A DNA stretch of 64,000 bases, taken from the NCBI GenBank assembly GCA_028873575.1, contig JAGWHY010000001.1, positions 124,001-188,000 of the forward strand. Direction: 5' to 3'. Made by a program: the position numbers and the translations under genes. The notes beneath the pieces were generated by a model that searched no databases, was not told the DNA's origin, and saw only the letters and a program-made list of their open reading frames with translations. Shown in pieces: positions 18,244-26,701 of the stretch. Source of the DNA: Acidobacteriota bacterium. Lineage in GTDB: Bacteria > Actinomycetota > Acidimicrobiia > Acidimicrobiales > RAAP-2. How positions within the stretch are numbered: position 1 is the stretch's first letter; each line of letters starts with the position of its first letter.

Positions 18244-19359
18244 ATGTCGGGCGTACGCGTGTTAGTCGGGACCAGGAAGGGCGCGTTCATCTTGACGGCG
18301 GACGCGAAGCGTCAAAAGTGGGACGTCAACGGTCCCCTCTTTGGGGGCTGGGAGATGTACCACTTGAAGGGCTCGCCGGTCGATCCCAATCGCATCTACG
18401 CCTCGCAGTCCACGAGCTGGTTCGGTCAACTCATCCAGCGCTCCGACGACGGTGGCGCGTCGTGGCAACCTGTGGGCAATGAGTTTCGCTACGACGGGGT
18501 GCCCGGCACGCACCAGTGGTACGACGGCACGCCCCACCCGTGGGAGTTCGCGCGCGTGTGGCACCTTGAGCCCTCACTCAGTGATCCCGACACGGTGCTC
18601 GCGGGCGTCGAGGACGCGGCACTCTTTCGCTCCAGCGACGCCGGGGCGACCTGGCAGGAGCTCTCGGGACTTCGTCAGCACGACACCGGTTCGTCGTGGC
18701 AACCCGGCGCCGGCGGCATGTGTCTGCACACCATCATTGAGAGTCCGAGTAATCCGGCGCGCCTCGTCGTGGCGATTTCCGCGGCCGGCGTGTTTCGCTC
18801 CGACGACCACGGCGTGACCTGGAAGCCCATTACGAAGGGACTGCTCTCGGAGGGCATTCCCGACGAGGACGCCGAGGTCGGACACTGCGTGCACCACGTG
18901 GCTGCGCACCCTTCACGCCCCGACGTGATGTTTATGCAAAAGCACTGGGACGTCATGCGCTCTAACGACGCGGGCGAGTCGTGGTTCGAAATTAGCGGCA
19001 ACCTTCCCTCGGACTTTGGCTTCGTGATCGACGTGCACGCGCACGAACCCGAGACGCTCTACGTCGTGCCCATCACCAGTGACTCCGAGCACTTTCCGCC
19101 CGAGGGCAAACTGCGCGTGTACCGCAGTCGCGTCGGCGGTTACGAGTGGGAGCCGCTCACCAAGGGTCTGCCCCAGGAGAACTGCTACGTCAACGTCCTG
19201 CGTGACGCGATGGCCGTCGACACGCTCGAGGACTGCGGGATCTACTTCGGCACCACCGGTGGACAGGTCTACGTCTCGGCCAACGGCGGCGATTCGTGGG
19301 ACGCTATCGTGCGTGACCTCCCGGCGGTGCTGTCGGTGGAAGTGCAAACGCTGGCGTGA
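18244..19359 (+). CDS. BNR/sortilin-type beta-propeller protein
   Basis: Built from repeated Asp-box-like motifs: [40 protein letters not shown] and VSANGGDSW, spaced as in sialidase or sortilin-type propellers. There is no signal peptide, so it should be cytoplasmic. Length is 371 residues. No catalytic residues of true sialidases are evident, so 'exo-sialidase' labels would be over-annotation. It overlaps by 4 bases a gene for a ubiquitin-like MoaD/ThiS protein, implying joint function. TACTGT upstream (about 18207) and AGGGGGAGG-like purines before the ATG support the start. Confidence 0.78.
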   Translation: MSGVRVLVGTRKGAFILTADAKRQKWDVNGPLFGGWEMYHLKGSPVDPNRIYASQSTSWFGQLIQRSDDGGASWQPVGNEFRYDGVPGTHQWYDGTPHPWEFARVWHLEPSLSDPDTVLAGVEDAALFRSSDAGATWQELSGLRQHDTGSSWQPGAGGMCLHTIIESPSNPARLVVAISAAGVFRSDDHGVTWKPITKGLLSEGIPDEDAEVGHCVHHVAAHPSRPDVMFMQKHWDVMRSNDAGESWFEISGNLPSDFGFVIDVHAHEPETLYVVPITSDSEHFPPEGKLRVYRSRVGGYEWEPLTKGLPQENCYVNVLRDAMAVDTLEDCGIYFGTTGGQVYVSANGGDSWDAIVRDLPAVLSVEVQTLA

Positions 19360-19652
19360 TTCGCGTCTTACTTCCGGCGCACCTCAAAAACCTGGCGCAC
19401 GTGGACGGTGAGGTCACCGTCGCGGTGAGCGAACCGGTGAGCGCGAACGGCGTCATCGACGCGATTGAGGCCAGCTACCCCATGCTGCGAGGGACGATTC
19501 GTGACCCCGTGACGGGCCGTCGACGCCCCTTCGTGCGGTTTTTCATTGACGAAGAGGATCACTCCCACGACAATCCTGATCAGTTGCTACCCGACGCGGT
19601 ACGCGAAGGTCGTGTTCCCTTCATCGTCGTCGGCGCCATGGCCGGGGGCTAA
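19356..19652 (+). CDS. Ubiquitin-like MoaD/ThiS family protein with Gly-Gly terminus
   Basis: A 98-residue beta-grasp protein: [21 protein letters not shown] opens it, and it ends GAMAGG. Thus it has the diglycine tail used by MoaD, ThiS and ubiquitin-like modifiers for adenylation. It carries an unusual Arg/Asp/Glu-rich insert (RRRPF... [12 protein letters not shown]). It is distinct from the real moaD at 27937. GTG start overlaps the preceding propeller gene, so the two are co-translated. A sulfur-carrier or protein-tag role is inferred from fold and tail only. Confidence 0.8.
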   Translation: MIRVLLPAHLKNLAHVDGEVTVAVSEPVSANGVIDAIEASYPMLRGTIRDPVTGRRRPFVRFFIDEEDHSHDNPDQLLPDAVREGRVPFIVVGAMAGG

Positions 19653-20299
19653 AAGTTCGACGAGTCGCGGGTTGCGTCGTCGAGTTCCCGCGCCCAGGCG
19701 GGCGCGTGCTTCTTTGCCCACGCGCGCTCGACGCGTCCGTCAACGATTGATCGAAGTGAGTCGACGTGGGTGAAGGCCATAACGACGTGTCCGGCGATCA
19801 TCGCCGCCACGAGGTAGGCCAACGTGTCGTGCACGAAGGTGGCGCCCCCGCGCCACGACACCGGAAAGAAGCGGAACCATTGCAAGATAACGCCCGACGC
19901 GAGCATGACGAGAGTGGACGCGCCCACGAAGAGGGTGTTGAACTTCTGGCCCGGATTGAACTTATCGGCGTCGAGGGGTCGGCGTCCCAGCGCGCGCAGC
20001 CACGCCAACTCCTCACGGGTCCAGTAGCTTACGCGACGCAGGTCGCGGCGCATGGTCGCGCCCCAAGGTCCGAGGAGCGAGACGAGGAGGGGCAGTGGGA
20101 GCGCGAGTCCGCACCAGAGGTGAATCTCTTGATCCAGGTGGCGCGGCACAATGACGCCAAAGAGCGAACCGTAGAAGAGGGGAATTGCGGTGATGATGAG
20201 GGCGCTGAAGAGCGCGGCGTTGAGCCAGTGCGTGACGCGCTGGGCGACGTCAAAGCGCAGGACGCGCGACGGATTCGACGTCAAGGTTGGGGTGCTCAT
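19649..20299 (-). CDS. Cytochrome b561/formate-dehydrogenase-gamma-like membrane subunit
   Basis: A diheme b-type membrane anchor of 216 residues with four hydrophobic helices. Histidines suitable as haem ligands lie in RVTHWLNAALFSAL, EIHLWCGLALPLPL, TFVHDTLAYLVAAMIAGHVVMAFTHVDS. It begins 1 base after the stop of the molybdopterin oxidoreductase gene, so the pair probably forms a periplasmic Mo enzyme with a quinone-linked cytochrome. ATG 20299 was chosen because longer in-frame starts run into the upstream gene. The 3' end overlaps the ubiquitin-like gene by 4 bases. Confidence 0.8.
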   Translation of the reverse strand: MSTPTLTSNPSRVLRFDVAQRVTHWLNAALFSALIITAIPLFYGSLFGVIVPRHLDQEIHLWCGLALPLPLLVSLLGPWGATMRRDLRRVSYWTREELAWLRALGRRPLDADKFNPGQKFNTLFVGASTLVMLASGVILQWFRFFPVSWRGGATFVHDTLAYLVAAMIAGHVVMAFTHVDSLRSIVDGRVERAWAKKHAPAWARELDDATRDSSNF

Positions 20300-20300
20300 C

Positions 20301-21014
20301 TCAGGCCAGCTGGGGATTGTGGTTGGTTGGACCGGTCGTGCCGTCGATCCACCCGTTGACCGGGTAGCCATTCTGCTCCCAGTACCCGGGCTGGACGCGG
20401 TCGACGACCCTAATGGCCGAGAGCCACTTCAAGGATTTGTAGCCGTACATCGGCGCGACGAAGAGACGCACCGGCCCGCCGTGGGCGCGCGTCACCGGCG
20501 CGCCGAGCATTTCGTAGGCGACCAGCACGTTGGGCAGGTTGGCCTGGTCGATCGTGAGGCTCTCGGTGTCGGCGCCGTCGTAGGACTCGAACGATAACGC
20601 GACGGCGTTGGGCTGCACGCCGACGTGACGAAGCAGGTCCGCGAGCAACACGCCACGCCACTGCACGTCGGGCACGCGCCAACCAGTCACGCACTGGAAG
20701 GCCTTCGTCAGTTCGGTCGCGGGCAACGCCTGAAGATCGTCGAAGGTGAAGGTGGTGGGGCGATCGACCAGACCACTGACCTCGAGGCGGTACTTCTTCT
20801 TAGTGATCTTCGGGTAGGTACCCGTAATGGAGTAGTAGCGAAAGCGGTCGCCAAAGGGGAGAATTCCGCCGAGACCGGTGCCCAGTGAGTTCGACACCGT
20901 GTTTTGCACGCGGCCACCGAACACGACGCCCAGGGCGCCTAGGACGCCCGCGCCCAGGAAGAAGCGTCGTCCGACGGCGACGCGCGGTTCACGGTTGACG
21001 CTCTCGTTGGCCAC
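20301..21014 (-). CDS. Molybdopterin-dependent oxidoreductase, sulfite oxidase/MsrP-like
   Basis: Sulfite-oxidase-fold domain. KAFQCVTGWRVPDVQWRGV holds the molybdenum-ligating cysteine, and HGGPVRLFVAPMYGYKSLKWL binds the pterin. The protein ends VQPGYWEQNGYPVNG. The N-terminus has GRRFFLGAGVLGALGVVFGG, a twin-arginine-like export or anchor segment, placing the enzyme outside the membrane. Length is 237 residues. GTG start with GGAGGGA upstream. It is followed directly by a cytochrome b gene. Substrate unknown: sulfite, methionine sulfoxide and others are all possible. Confidence 0.85.
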   Translation of the reverse strand: MANESVNREPRVAVGRRFFLGAGVLGALGVVFGGRVQNTVSNSLGTGLGGILPFGDRFRYYSITGTYPKITKKKYRLEVSGLVDRPTTFTFDDLQALPATELTKAFQCVTGWRVPDVQWRGVLLADLLRHVGVQPNAVALSFESYDGADTESLTIDQANLPNVLVAYEMLGAPVTRAHGGPVRLFVAPMYGYKSLKWLSAIRVVDRVQPGYWEQNGYPVNGWIDGTTGPTNHNPQLA

Positions 21015-21114
21015 GGCTGGTCCCTCCTCGCGAGTGAGCCTAAAGGGGCGCTACTTCACCCTCTACGGTCTCGACGGGTTCGTCGGCGTTACAACTTTTC
21101 TGTGGAGGCGTCGC

Positions 21115-21603
21115 TTACGCCAACGGGGGCGGGACTAGTCGACCCCAATCACCCGATCGCCCGCCGGTCTTTCGAAGGAGCGCGAGATCGTCAACCCGCG
21201 CGAAAGGATCATCCTTGATCAGGGCGTTGACCAGGCTCAACGCCGCCACGGTGCAGGCCGTGAGCGCTTCCATCTCGACGCCCGTGTGGTGCACCGTGAC
21301 GACGCTGGAGGTCACCTCGAGCCCTCGCGCGCTGGGCGTGATCACCACGTCGACGTCGTCGAGGGAGAGGGGGTGACAGAGGGGTATCAAGTCGGCCGTC
21401 TGTTTGGCGGCCATTACGCCGGCCAAGCGCGCGGCGTGGATCGGCTCGACGCCCTGCTCATTCGGGGTCAGTGCGGTGGGATCGGCAGTGGTACGAACGA
21501 CGCAACTCGCCTCGGCCGTTCGTCGCGTGGGGCGTTTCGTGGAGACGTCGACCATGCGAAGCCGGCCAACGCCGTCGACGTGGGTGAACTGCTTTTTCAC
21601 CAT
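21115..21603 (-). CDS. moaC: Cyclic pyranopterin monophosphate synthase
   Basis: Second step of molybdenum cofactor synthesis: converts the MoaA product into cyclic pyranopterin monophosphate. Family motifs: FTHVDGVGRLRMVDVSTK at the start, KQTADLIPLCHPLSLDDVDV, HTGVEMEALTACTVAALSL and LIKDDPFARVDDLAL. Length is 162 residues. ATG start with GAAGGG a few bases upstream. It is divergent from moaA, about 190 bp away, with a TAGCAT hexamer on its strand in that gap. Confidence 0.95.
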   Translation of the reverse strand: MVKKQFTHVDGVGRLRMVDVSTKRPTRRTAEASCVVRTTADPTALTPNEQGVEPIHAARLAGVMAAKQTADLIPLCHPLSLDDVDVVITPSARGLEVTSSVVTVHHTGVEMEALTACTVAALSLVNALIKDDPFARVDDLALLRKTGGRSGDWGRLVPPPLA

Positions 21604-21792
21604 GCCTCGCCCTTCGATCGTTCGTGCCCCTGCCCGTCAAGGTGCATGCTAACCGGCGTACTTTGCCGACGACGGTGCGCCCACGACGTGGCGAAACTCG
21701 ACTGGTAGGGTCAAGCGACGTCGGGCGTGTCGCGCAACGTTCGACCTGATTCCGGCGGCGCTAGGAATGGCCCGAGTAAAGGAACCTCATTC

Positions 21793-22920
21793 GTGGCATC
21801 TCGTGAACATCTACCAGCGTCGGGCCCCGAAGCGCCGCCGACGAGTTCGCTGCCCTTTGGCCGCGTGCCGGTAAAACTCTCGGTGCGCGAGCACCTCAAC
21901 GTCACCTCGACGACGACGCCCGAACCCGCGCCAACGCAAGGGCCGCTCATTGATCGCTACGGTCGAATCCACGACGACCTGCGGATCTCGGTGACCGATC
22001 GTTGCAACTTGCGTTGCGTGTACTGCATGCCGCTCGAGGGAATGAGCTTTCTCCCTCACGGCGATCTCTTGAGTTTCGACGAAATTGCCGCCGTCGCCGA
22101 GGTCGCGCGCGATCTCGGCGTTCGCTCGATTCGATTGACCGGCGGTGAACCACTCATGCGCGCGGGCCTCGTCGACCTGGTGGCGCGACTGAAGGGTCTG
22201 GGGTTTGAGGACCTCGCGATGACGACGAACGCGATGACCCTGGCGTCGCACGCGCGCGCCCTCGTCGACGCTGGACTGACCCGCGTCAACGTGAGTTGTG
22301 ATTCGCTGCGCGCGGAACGCTTCTCGTCGATTCGTCGTCGCGGTGACTTGGCGGTGGTGCTGCACGCGATGGACGTCGCGGAAGAGGTTGGCCTCGCGCC
22401 ACTCAAGGTCAACGTCGTCCTCCTGCGTGGGGAGAACGACGACGAGATTGAAGATTTCGCGACGTTTGCTCGTGACACGGGTCGCGTGGTGCGCTTTATC
22501 GAGTTCATGCCACTCGACGCGCAAGGTTCGTGGGACCGCGCGCAACTCGTGCCCGGCCGTGAGGTGTTCGAGCGCGTCCACGCGCGTTGGCCGCTCGAGC
22601 CGTTGTCGCGCGAGGGTGACGTGGCCCCCGCGGAGCGTTTTCGTTTTCTCGACGGCCGCGGCGAAATTGGGCTCATCTCGTCGGTCACGCAACCTTTTTG
22701 TGGCACGTGTAATCGCTTGCGTTTGACCGCCGACGGTGACTTGCGTAACTGCCTGTTCTCCGACGACGAGCGCCCGGTGCGTGACGCGCTGCGCCGTCAC
22801 GACCTCGACGAAGTCGCGCGACTCCTGCGCCAGGCCGTCTGGGATAAGTACCCCGGTCACGCGATCAACGACCCGTCGTTTCTCAGCCCCGCGCGATCGA
22901 TGTCCATGATCGGCGGTTAG
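21793..22920 (+). CDS. moaA: GTP 3',8-cyclase (radical SAM)
   Basis: Radical-SAM enzyme that rearranges GTP in the first step of molybdenum cofactor synthesis. SAM-cluster motif CNLRCVYC follows RISVTDR. The second cluster is formed by FCGTCNRLRLTADGDLRNCLF near the C-terminus, and LTGGEPLMRAGLVDLVARL and FIEFMPLD are conserved. GTG 21793 is preceded by AAAGGA at 9 bases. A longer GTG at 21727 has no ribosome-binding site. Even from 21793 there is an unusual N-terminal extension of about 50 residues before the catalytic domain. The C-terminus lacks the usual final Gly-Gly pair at the last position but has IGG. Confidence 0.92.
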   Translation: MASREHLPASGPEAPPTSSLPFGRVPVKLSVREHLNVTSTTTPEPAPTQGPLIDRYGRIHDDLRISVTDRCNLRCVYCMPLEGMSFLPHGDLLSFDEIAAVAEVARDLGVRSIRLTGGEPLMRAGLVDLVARLKGLGFEDLAMTTNAMTLASHARALVDAGLTRVNVSCDSLRAERFSSIRRRGDLAVVLHAMDVAEEVGLAPLKVNVVLLRGENDDEIEDFATFARDTGRVVRFIEFMPLDAQGSWDRAQLVPGREVFERVHARWPLEPLSREGDVAPAERFRFLDGRGEIGLISSVTQPFCGTCNRLRLTADGDLRNCLFSDDERPVRDALRRHDLDEVARLLRQAVWDKYPGHAINDPSFLSPARSMSMIGG

Positions 22921-22945
22921 GCGCCCACGTGACCGTCGCACGCCG

Positions 22946-22951
22946 TAGTCT
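22946..22951 (+). promoter_or_regulatory. -10 box of a leaderless gene (HTH-TOBE regulator)
   Basis: TAGTCT, then 6 bases, then the GTG start at 22958. No Shine-Dalgarno sequence precedes the start. The spacing predicts that transcription begins at or next to the start codon. Confidence 0.5.
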
Positions 22952-22957
22952 GCTGGC

Positions 22958-23359
22958 GTGACCCAATATCGCATCGGTCAAGCGGCGACGTTGCTCGGCG
23001 TCAGCGTGGACACGCTTCGTCGCTGGGCGCTGGCCGGTCGCGTTGACTCGATCGTCGGTGAGGACGATCGGCGCTACTTCGACGGTGAGGCGCTGGCCGC
23101 GCTGGCCACGTCCCTCGCGGGGGAAGCGACGACCACGCCGCCGCGCGCCCAGAGCGCCCGCAATCGCTTCGTTGGTCTGGTCACCAAGGTGACGAAGGAC
23201 ACCGTCGTCGCGCAGGTCGAGATTCAGGCCGGTCCGCATCGCTTCGTCTCCCTGATCACCCGGGAGGCCGCCGACGAACTGCAGTTAGCGCCCGGCGTCG
23301 TGGTCGACGCCGTCGTGAAGGCGACGAATGTGGGCGTCGAGATTCCCGCCCAGTTCTAG
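22958..23359 (+). CDS. MerR/excisionase-type HTH plus molybdate-binding TOBE (Mop) regulator
   Basis: A probable molybdate-responsive DNA-binding protein. Residues 1-45 form a winged-helix segment (YRIGQAATLLGVSVDTLRRW and DRRYFDGEALAAL). Residues about 65-133 form a Mop/TOBE domain: RNRFVGLVTKVTKDTVVAQVEI, then FVSLITREAADELQL, then VKATNVGVEI. The gene sits between moaA and the molybdate transporter, and converges on modBC with a 4-base overlap. It is smaller than ModE and has a single TOBE domain. Likely targets are the neighbouring mod/moa promoters (inference). The GTG start is leaderless-type. Confidence 0.85.
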   Translation: MTQYRIGQAATLLGVSVDTLRRWALAGRVDSIVGEDDRRYFDGEALAALATSLAGEATTTPPRAQSARNRFVGLVTKVTKDTVVAQVEIQAGPHRFVSLITREAADELQLAPGVVVDAVVKATNVGVEIPAQF

Positions 23360-25218
23360 CGGACGTTGCGCTCGAACGTCGCGCTCGACGAGAGGTTCGC
23401 CCACGTGGTGAGTGCGGCCGGCGCGAAAGAGACCACGCAGCGCTCGCCCTCGACGAGCGACGTCTCGCCTCGTTGGCGCGCGTGCACCTCACCGCCGCCG
23501 TCGAGTTCGACGAAGAGGTCAACGGCGGTGGCGACGTCGACCACGTCGCGCAACGTGCCGCGCAGGGTGCCCGGTACCAAAGCGTCGTCACTGACGCGCG
23601 TTACCACGACGTCCTCGGGCCGTACGCTGCACGCGACCTCGGTGCCCGGGGGCCACGCCAACGGGTCCACGGCTAACAGTTGGCCCGCGACGTCGAGCAG
23701 CGTCGTGGCGTGCACCGTGGCGCGCAGCACGTTGTCGACGCCGAGGAGCTGGGCCACCTCGGCCGAGGCCGGACGGGTAAAGAGCGTTCGACTAGGCCCA
23801 CTCTGGAGCGCCTCGCCGCGGCCGAGGACGATCACGTCGTCCGCGAGGAAGGCGGCCTCTTCGGGGTCGTGGGTCACCAGCACCGTCGCGAGTCCCGTTT
23901 CGCGCTGCAATCGGCGAAGTTCACGGCGAAGCTCTTGGCGCACCGGCGCGTCAAGTGCGGAAAACGGTTCGTCGAGCAAGAGGACGTCGGGTGCGGCGCA
24001 GAGAGCTTGGGCGAGGGCCACGCGTTGACGCTGACCTCCCGAAAGTTCGTGGGGGAAGCGCCGCTCCAGTCCCTCGAGCGCGAGGCGAGAGCGCCAGTAC
24101 GCCGCGAGGGCGGGCGTGGCCGCGCGCGCGAAGAGCAGTTGATCGCTCACGCGCAGGTGCGGAAAGAGCGAGAAGCCCTGGGCGACGTAGCCCACGCGTG
24201 GTGGCGACGCCAGGTCGTCGCCTTCGTCACGCCACCGCAGGCGGTTCGCCGTCGGACCTTCGAGTCCGGCCAGACTGCGCAGGAGCATCGACTTGCCCGC
24301 TCCTGACGCCCCGAGCACGCTGAGCCGCGTGCCACGCGCGGCGTAGCGCACGCGAAGATGGAACGATCCGCGCCACTGATCGACGCTCAAGGCGAGGGCG
24401 CGTGGGTCACGCGCGGCGAGCGAGGGCGACGTCGGCACGTCCACGAGTGTCGACGCCCGCGATCGCGAGGGCCACTCGAGTCGACTCACGCTCACGACGC
24501 CGAGCGCGACCACGAGCGCGAGCGCGGTCGGCGCGAGCGTGCTCGAGAGCCCCGACGCGCTGAACTGGTTGTAGGTGAAGACCGGCAGCGTGGTGGGGTT
24601 ATACGCGAGCAAGATGATGGCGCCGTATTCGCCAAAGGCGCGCAGCCACGCCAAGACCATGCCGGCGCGCACGCCGTCACGAGCTCCGGGCAGCGCCACG
24701 CGCCAGAACGTGGAGAACTCGCCGTGGCCCAGCGTGGTCGCGACGTCGAAGAGTCCACGGTCAATCCCACGAAAGGCGGCGCGCGCGGCCACGATGAGAA
24801 AGGGTGCGCTGACGAAGCTCATCGCCAGCACGACGCCGAAGATCGATTCGGTGAGGTGCCGGTGGAAGAGTCGACCAATTGTGGTGTAGGGACCGACCAC
24901 GTAAATCAAGAGCACGCCACTCATCAGTGGCGGAAGCGCCAGCGGGAGTTGGACGAGTCCGCCGACCACTTTGGCGACGCGCGTCGTCGAACGCGCGAGA
25001 ACGTAGGCCAGGGGAACGCCGAAGAGCGTGATCAACACGAGCGCGATGGTCGCGCCCTCGATGGAGAGACCCAGCGCCGCGTAGAGACCGGGACGATGAA
25101 AGCCTCGTCGTGGCGAGGTGACGAGGCGAAGGACGAACGCGACGAGCGGAAACGCTAGGTAGCAGACGATAACGCCACCCAGCACGCGGAGCGCGCCGAC
25201 GCGTGGCGAACGGGTCAC
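23356..25218 (-). CDS. modBC: Molybdate ABC transporter, permease-ATPase fusion
   Basis: Residues 1-245 are the membrane permease (about five helices, with the coupling motif LGHGEFSTFWRVALPGARDG near 163-182). Residues about 275-490 are the ATPase: Walker A GASGAGKS at 303-310, signature [13 protein letters not shown], Walker B VLLLDEPFSALD. A C-terminal TOBE-like segment follows (CSVRPEDVVVTRV). At 620 residues it equals ModB plus ModC joined in one chain, a fusion known in some bacteria. It starts at the end of modA (4-base overlap), so modA-modBC form one transcript. Sulfate or tungstate transport is the alternative, but the molybdenum-cofactor neighbours favour molybdate. Confidence 0.9.
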   Translation of the reverse strand: MTRSPRVGALRVLGGVIVCYLAFPLVAFVLRLVTSPRRGFHRPGLYAALGLSIEGATIALVLITLFGVPLAYVLARSTTRVAKVVGGLVQLPLALPPLMSGVLLIYVVGPYTTIGRLFHRHLTESIFGVVLAMSFVSAPFLIVAARAAFRGIDRGLFDVATTLGHGEFSTFWRVALPGARDGVRAGMVLAWLRAFGEYGAIILLAYNPTTLPVFTYNQFSASGLSSTLAPTALALVVALGVVSVSRLEWPSRSRASTLVDVPTSPSLAARDPRALALSVDQWRGSFHLRVRYAARGTRLSVLGASGAGKSMLLRSLAGLEGPTANRLRWRDEGDDLASPPRVGYVAQGFSLFPHLRVSDQLLFARAATPALAAYWRSRLALEGLERRFPHELSGGQRQRVALAQALCAAPDVLLLDEPFSALDAPVRQELRRELRRLQRETGLATVLVTHDPEEAAFLADDVIVLGRGEALQSGPSRTLFTRPASAEVAQLLGVDNVLRATVHATTLLDVAGQLLAVDPLAWPPGTEVACSVRPEDVVVTRVSDDALVPGTLRGTLRDVVDVATAVDLFVELDGGGEVHARQRGETSLVEGERCVVSFAPAALTTWANLSSSATFERNVR

Positions 25219-26039
25219 GGAGTAAGGGGCGTCGGCGTGAGGCCGTAGGCGCGTAGTAAGGCTCGACCGGCGTTACTCAGAAGGTACGAACGAAACGCGC
25301 GCGCCGCCGTGAGATGTGGCGCGCGATTAAGGACGGCCACAGTGTACGTTCCCTCGAGGCGTGTACCGGTGAGGGGTCGCGTCGGTAGGTTCGCGGCGCG
25401 GGCCTCAACTTCGTAAAAAAAGCCCGCGTCCAGTTGGCCAGCTTCGAGTTCGCCGACGAGCGCGGTCTCGTCGAAGACGCCGTCGTGCACGCGGGTGAGA
25501 CGCGCGAGTTGGGGGAGATGGTAACGCGCGGCGGCTTCACGTAACGCCTCGATCGCGAGGACGCCCTTGGGATCGGTAGCGGGATCCGTGCGACCCAGCA
25601 AAAAGCCTGCGCGCGTTACGACCTCGTACCACGGACGCGTTCGCAACGCGCCCGCGAAGGGTGACTGGGGGTTGTAGGCGAGCACGAGGGGCGATGAGGC
25701 GAATGTCGTGTACGTGGTAACCCAATTACCGTTCGACGCGCCTTGCAGTTCGCGGTCTGACGAGGCGGCGGCGCTAAGGAAGACGTCGCCAACCTGCGTC
25801 TTGCCTCTTATCTCACTCGCCAGTGCCGACGAGCCGTTTGACACGCTCACTACGCGAATACCCGTCGCGCGAGTGAAGGCGGGGATGAGGTGGTTCGTCA
25901 TCACGTTGGTGAGTGACCCCGCGTAGAGCACGTCAACGACGCCACCACGAGTGCTCGACGCGCTCGCGGTGAAACTTCCCGTCGTCACGACCCCAAGCGT
26001 CGCGACCACCACGAGAGTCCAGCGGGGTAGTCGCCCCAT
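25215..26039 (-). CDS. modA: Molybdate/tungstate-binding protein (ModA/WtpA-like)
   Basis: Extracytoplasmic solute-binding protein. The signal peptide runs to about residue 28 (LVVVATLGVVTTGSFTASAS). The mature start VDVLYAGSLTNVMTNHLIPAF is the WtpA/ModA entry motif, with an oxyanion-binding Ser. Later blocks GRTDPATDPKGVLAIEAL and DAGFFYEVEAR are typical of the tungstate/molybdate WtpA branch. Length is 274 residues. ATG is preceded by AAGGAGG. Metal specificity (Mo or W) cannot be decided from sequence. Confidence 0.88.
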   Translation of the reverse strand: MGRLPRWTLVVVATLGVVTTGSFTASASSTRGGVVDVLYAGSLTNVMTNHLIPAFTRATGIRVVSVSNGSSALASEIRGKTQVGDVFLSAAASSDRELQGASNGNWVTTYTTFASSPLVLAYNPQSPFAGALRTRPWYEVVTRAGFLLGRTDPATDPKGVLAIEALREAAARYHLPQLARLTRVHDGVFDETALVGELEAGQLDAGFFYEVEARAANLPTRPLTGTRLEGTYTVAVLNRAPHLTAARAFRSYLLSNAGRALLRAYGLTPTPLTP

Positions 26040-26167
26040 GCGGCCTCCTTAAGCGCGTCGTTCGCACGGGGTGGAACCCGGCTTTTGCGGTGATAATAGA
26101 CAATATTCAGCGCGTCCGCGGTGAAATCAGGCGTTTCGCGGCCGTTGGACTCGACGTGGGGCATTTC

Positions 26168-26194
26168 GTGAGGTGAGAGGCGCCTCACTAGGGT
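26168..26194 (+). promoter_or_regulatory. moaE leaderless promoter with palindrome
   Basis: TAGGGT (26189-26194), then 6 bases, then the moaE ATG. Immediately upstream is a perfect 10-bp palindrome GAGGCGCCTC (26177-26186), nested in a GTGAGG...CCTCAC inverted repeat (26168-26188). The position, just upstream of the -10 box, would let a bound protein block or assist RNA polymerase. The HTH-TOBE regulator nearby is a candidate. Confidence 0.45.
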
Positions 26195-26200
26195 GGCGTT

Positions 26201-26665
26201 ATGGCGGCGGAGCGAGCTCTCGACTGGGTCGCGATTTCTCCGGACCCGCTCGACGCGGGTGCCCTCGAGCGCTGGGCTCGCCGACCCGCGTACGGCGCCG
26301 TGGTCACGTTTTGTGGAACGCCGCGCACGTCGTCGACCCACGACCACGACGTCGTCGCCCTGGAGTACGAGACCGAACCAACGCTGGCCGAGGCCCGACT
26401 CCGTGCGGTGAGTGACGAAGCCCGTCGCCGGTGGCCCGAACTCGGCGCGATCGTGCTGCATCACCGCGTCGGATCGGTCGCGCTGCTCGAGTCGGCGGTC
26501 GTCGTCGTGGTGTCGTCGCCGCACCGTGACGCCGCCTTCGACGCGGCACGGTTCTGTATTGACGCGCTCAAGCGCAGCGTGCCGATGTGGAAGCGAGAGG
26601 TCTGGGTCGGCGGATCGGCCTGGAGCGAGGAAGGTCAAACGATCGTGTCGGCGCGTGACCTCTAG
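26201..26665 (+). CDS. moaE: Molybdopterin synthase catalytic subunit
   Basis: The large subunit that transfers sulfur from MoaD thiocarboxylate to cyclic pyranopterin monophosphate. Motifs: YGAVVTFCGTPR (usual GA...F.G.VR), LEYETEPTLAE, HHRVGSVALLESAVVVVVSSPHR and the catalytic-lysine block CIDALKRSVPMWKREVW. Length is 154 residues, with the family's usual layout. It has no Shine-Dalgarno sequence and a leaderless-type promoter. moeA and moaD follow on the same strand. Confidence 0.94.
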   Translation: MAAERALDWVAISPDPLDAGALERWARRPAYGAVVTFCGTPRTSSTHDHDVVALEYETEPTLAEARLRAVSDEARRRWPELGAIVLHHRVGSVALLESAVVVVVSSPHRDAAFDAARFCIDALKRSVPMWKREVWVGGSAWSEEGQTIVSARDL

Positions 26666-26701
26666 TTCGCGTCGACGCCCGAGTGCGAGTGAGGTCGCGT
26701 C

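Noticed and set aside
21604..21792. A molybdenum-cofactor riboswitch between moaC and moaA
   Set aside because: No matching stem architecture could be recognised; only promoter-like hexamers and short leaders are visible.
24358..25158. A 266-codon plus-strand open frame opposite modBC
   Set aside because: Highly charged, no motif, fully antisense to a clear transporter gene: a high-GC shadow.
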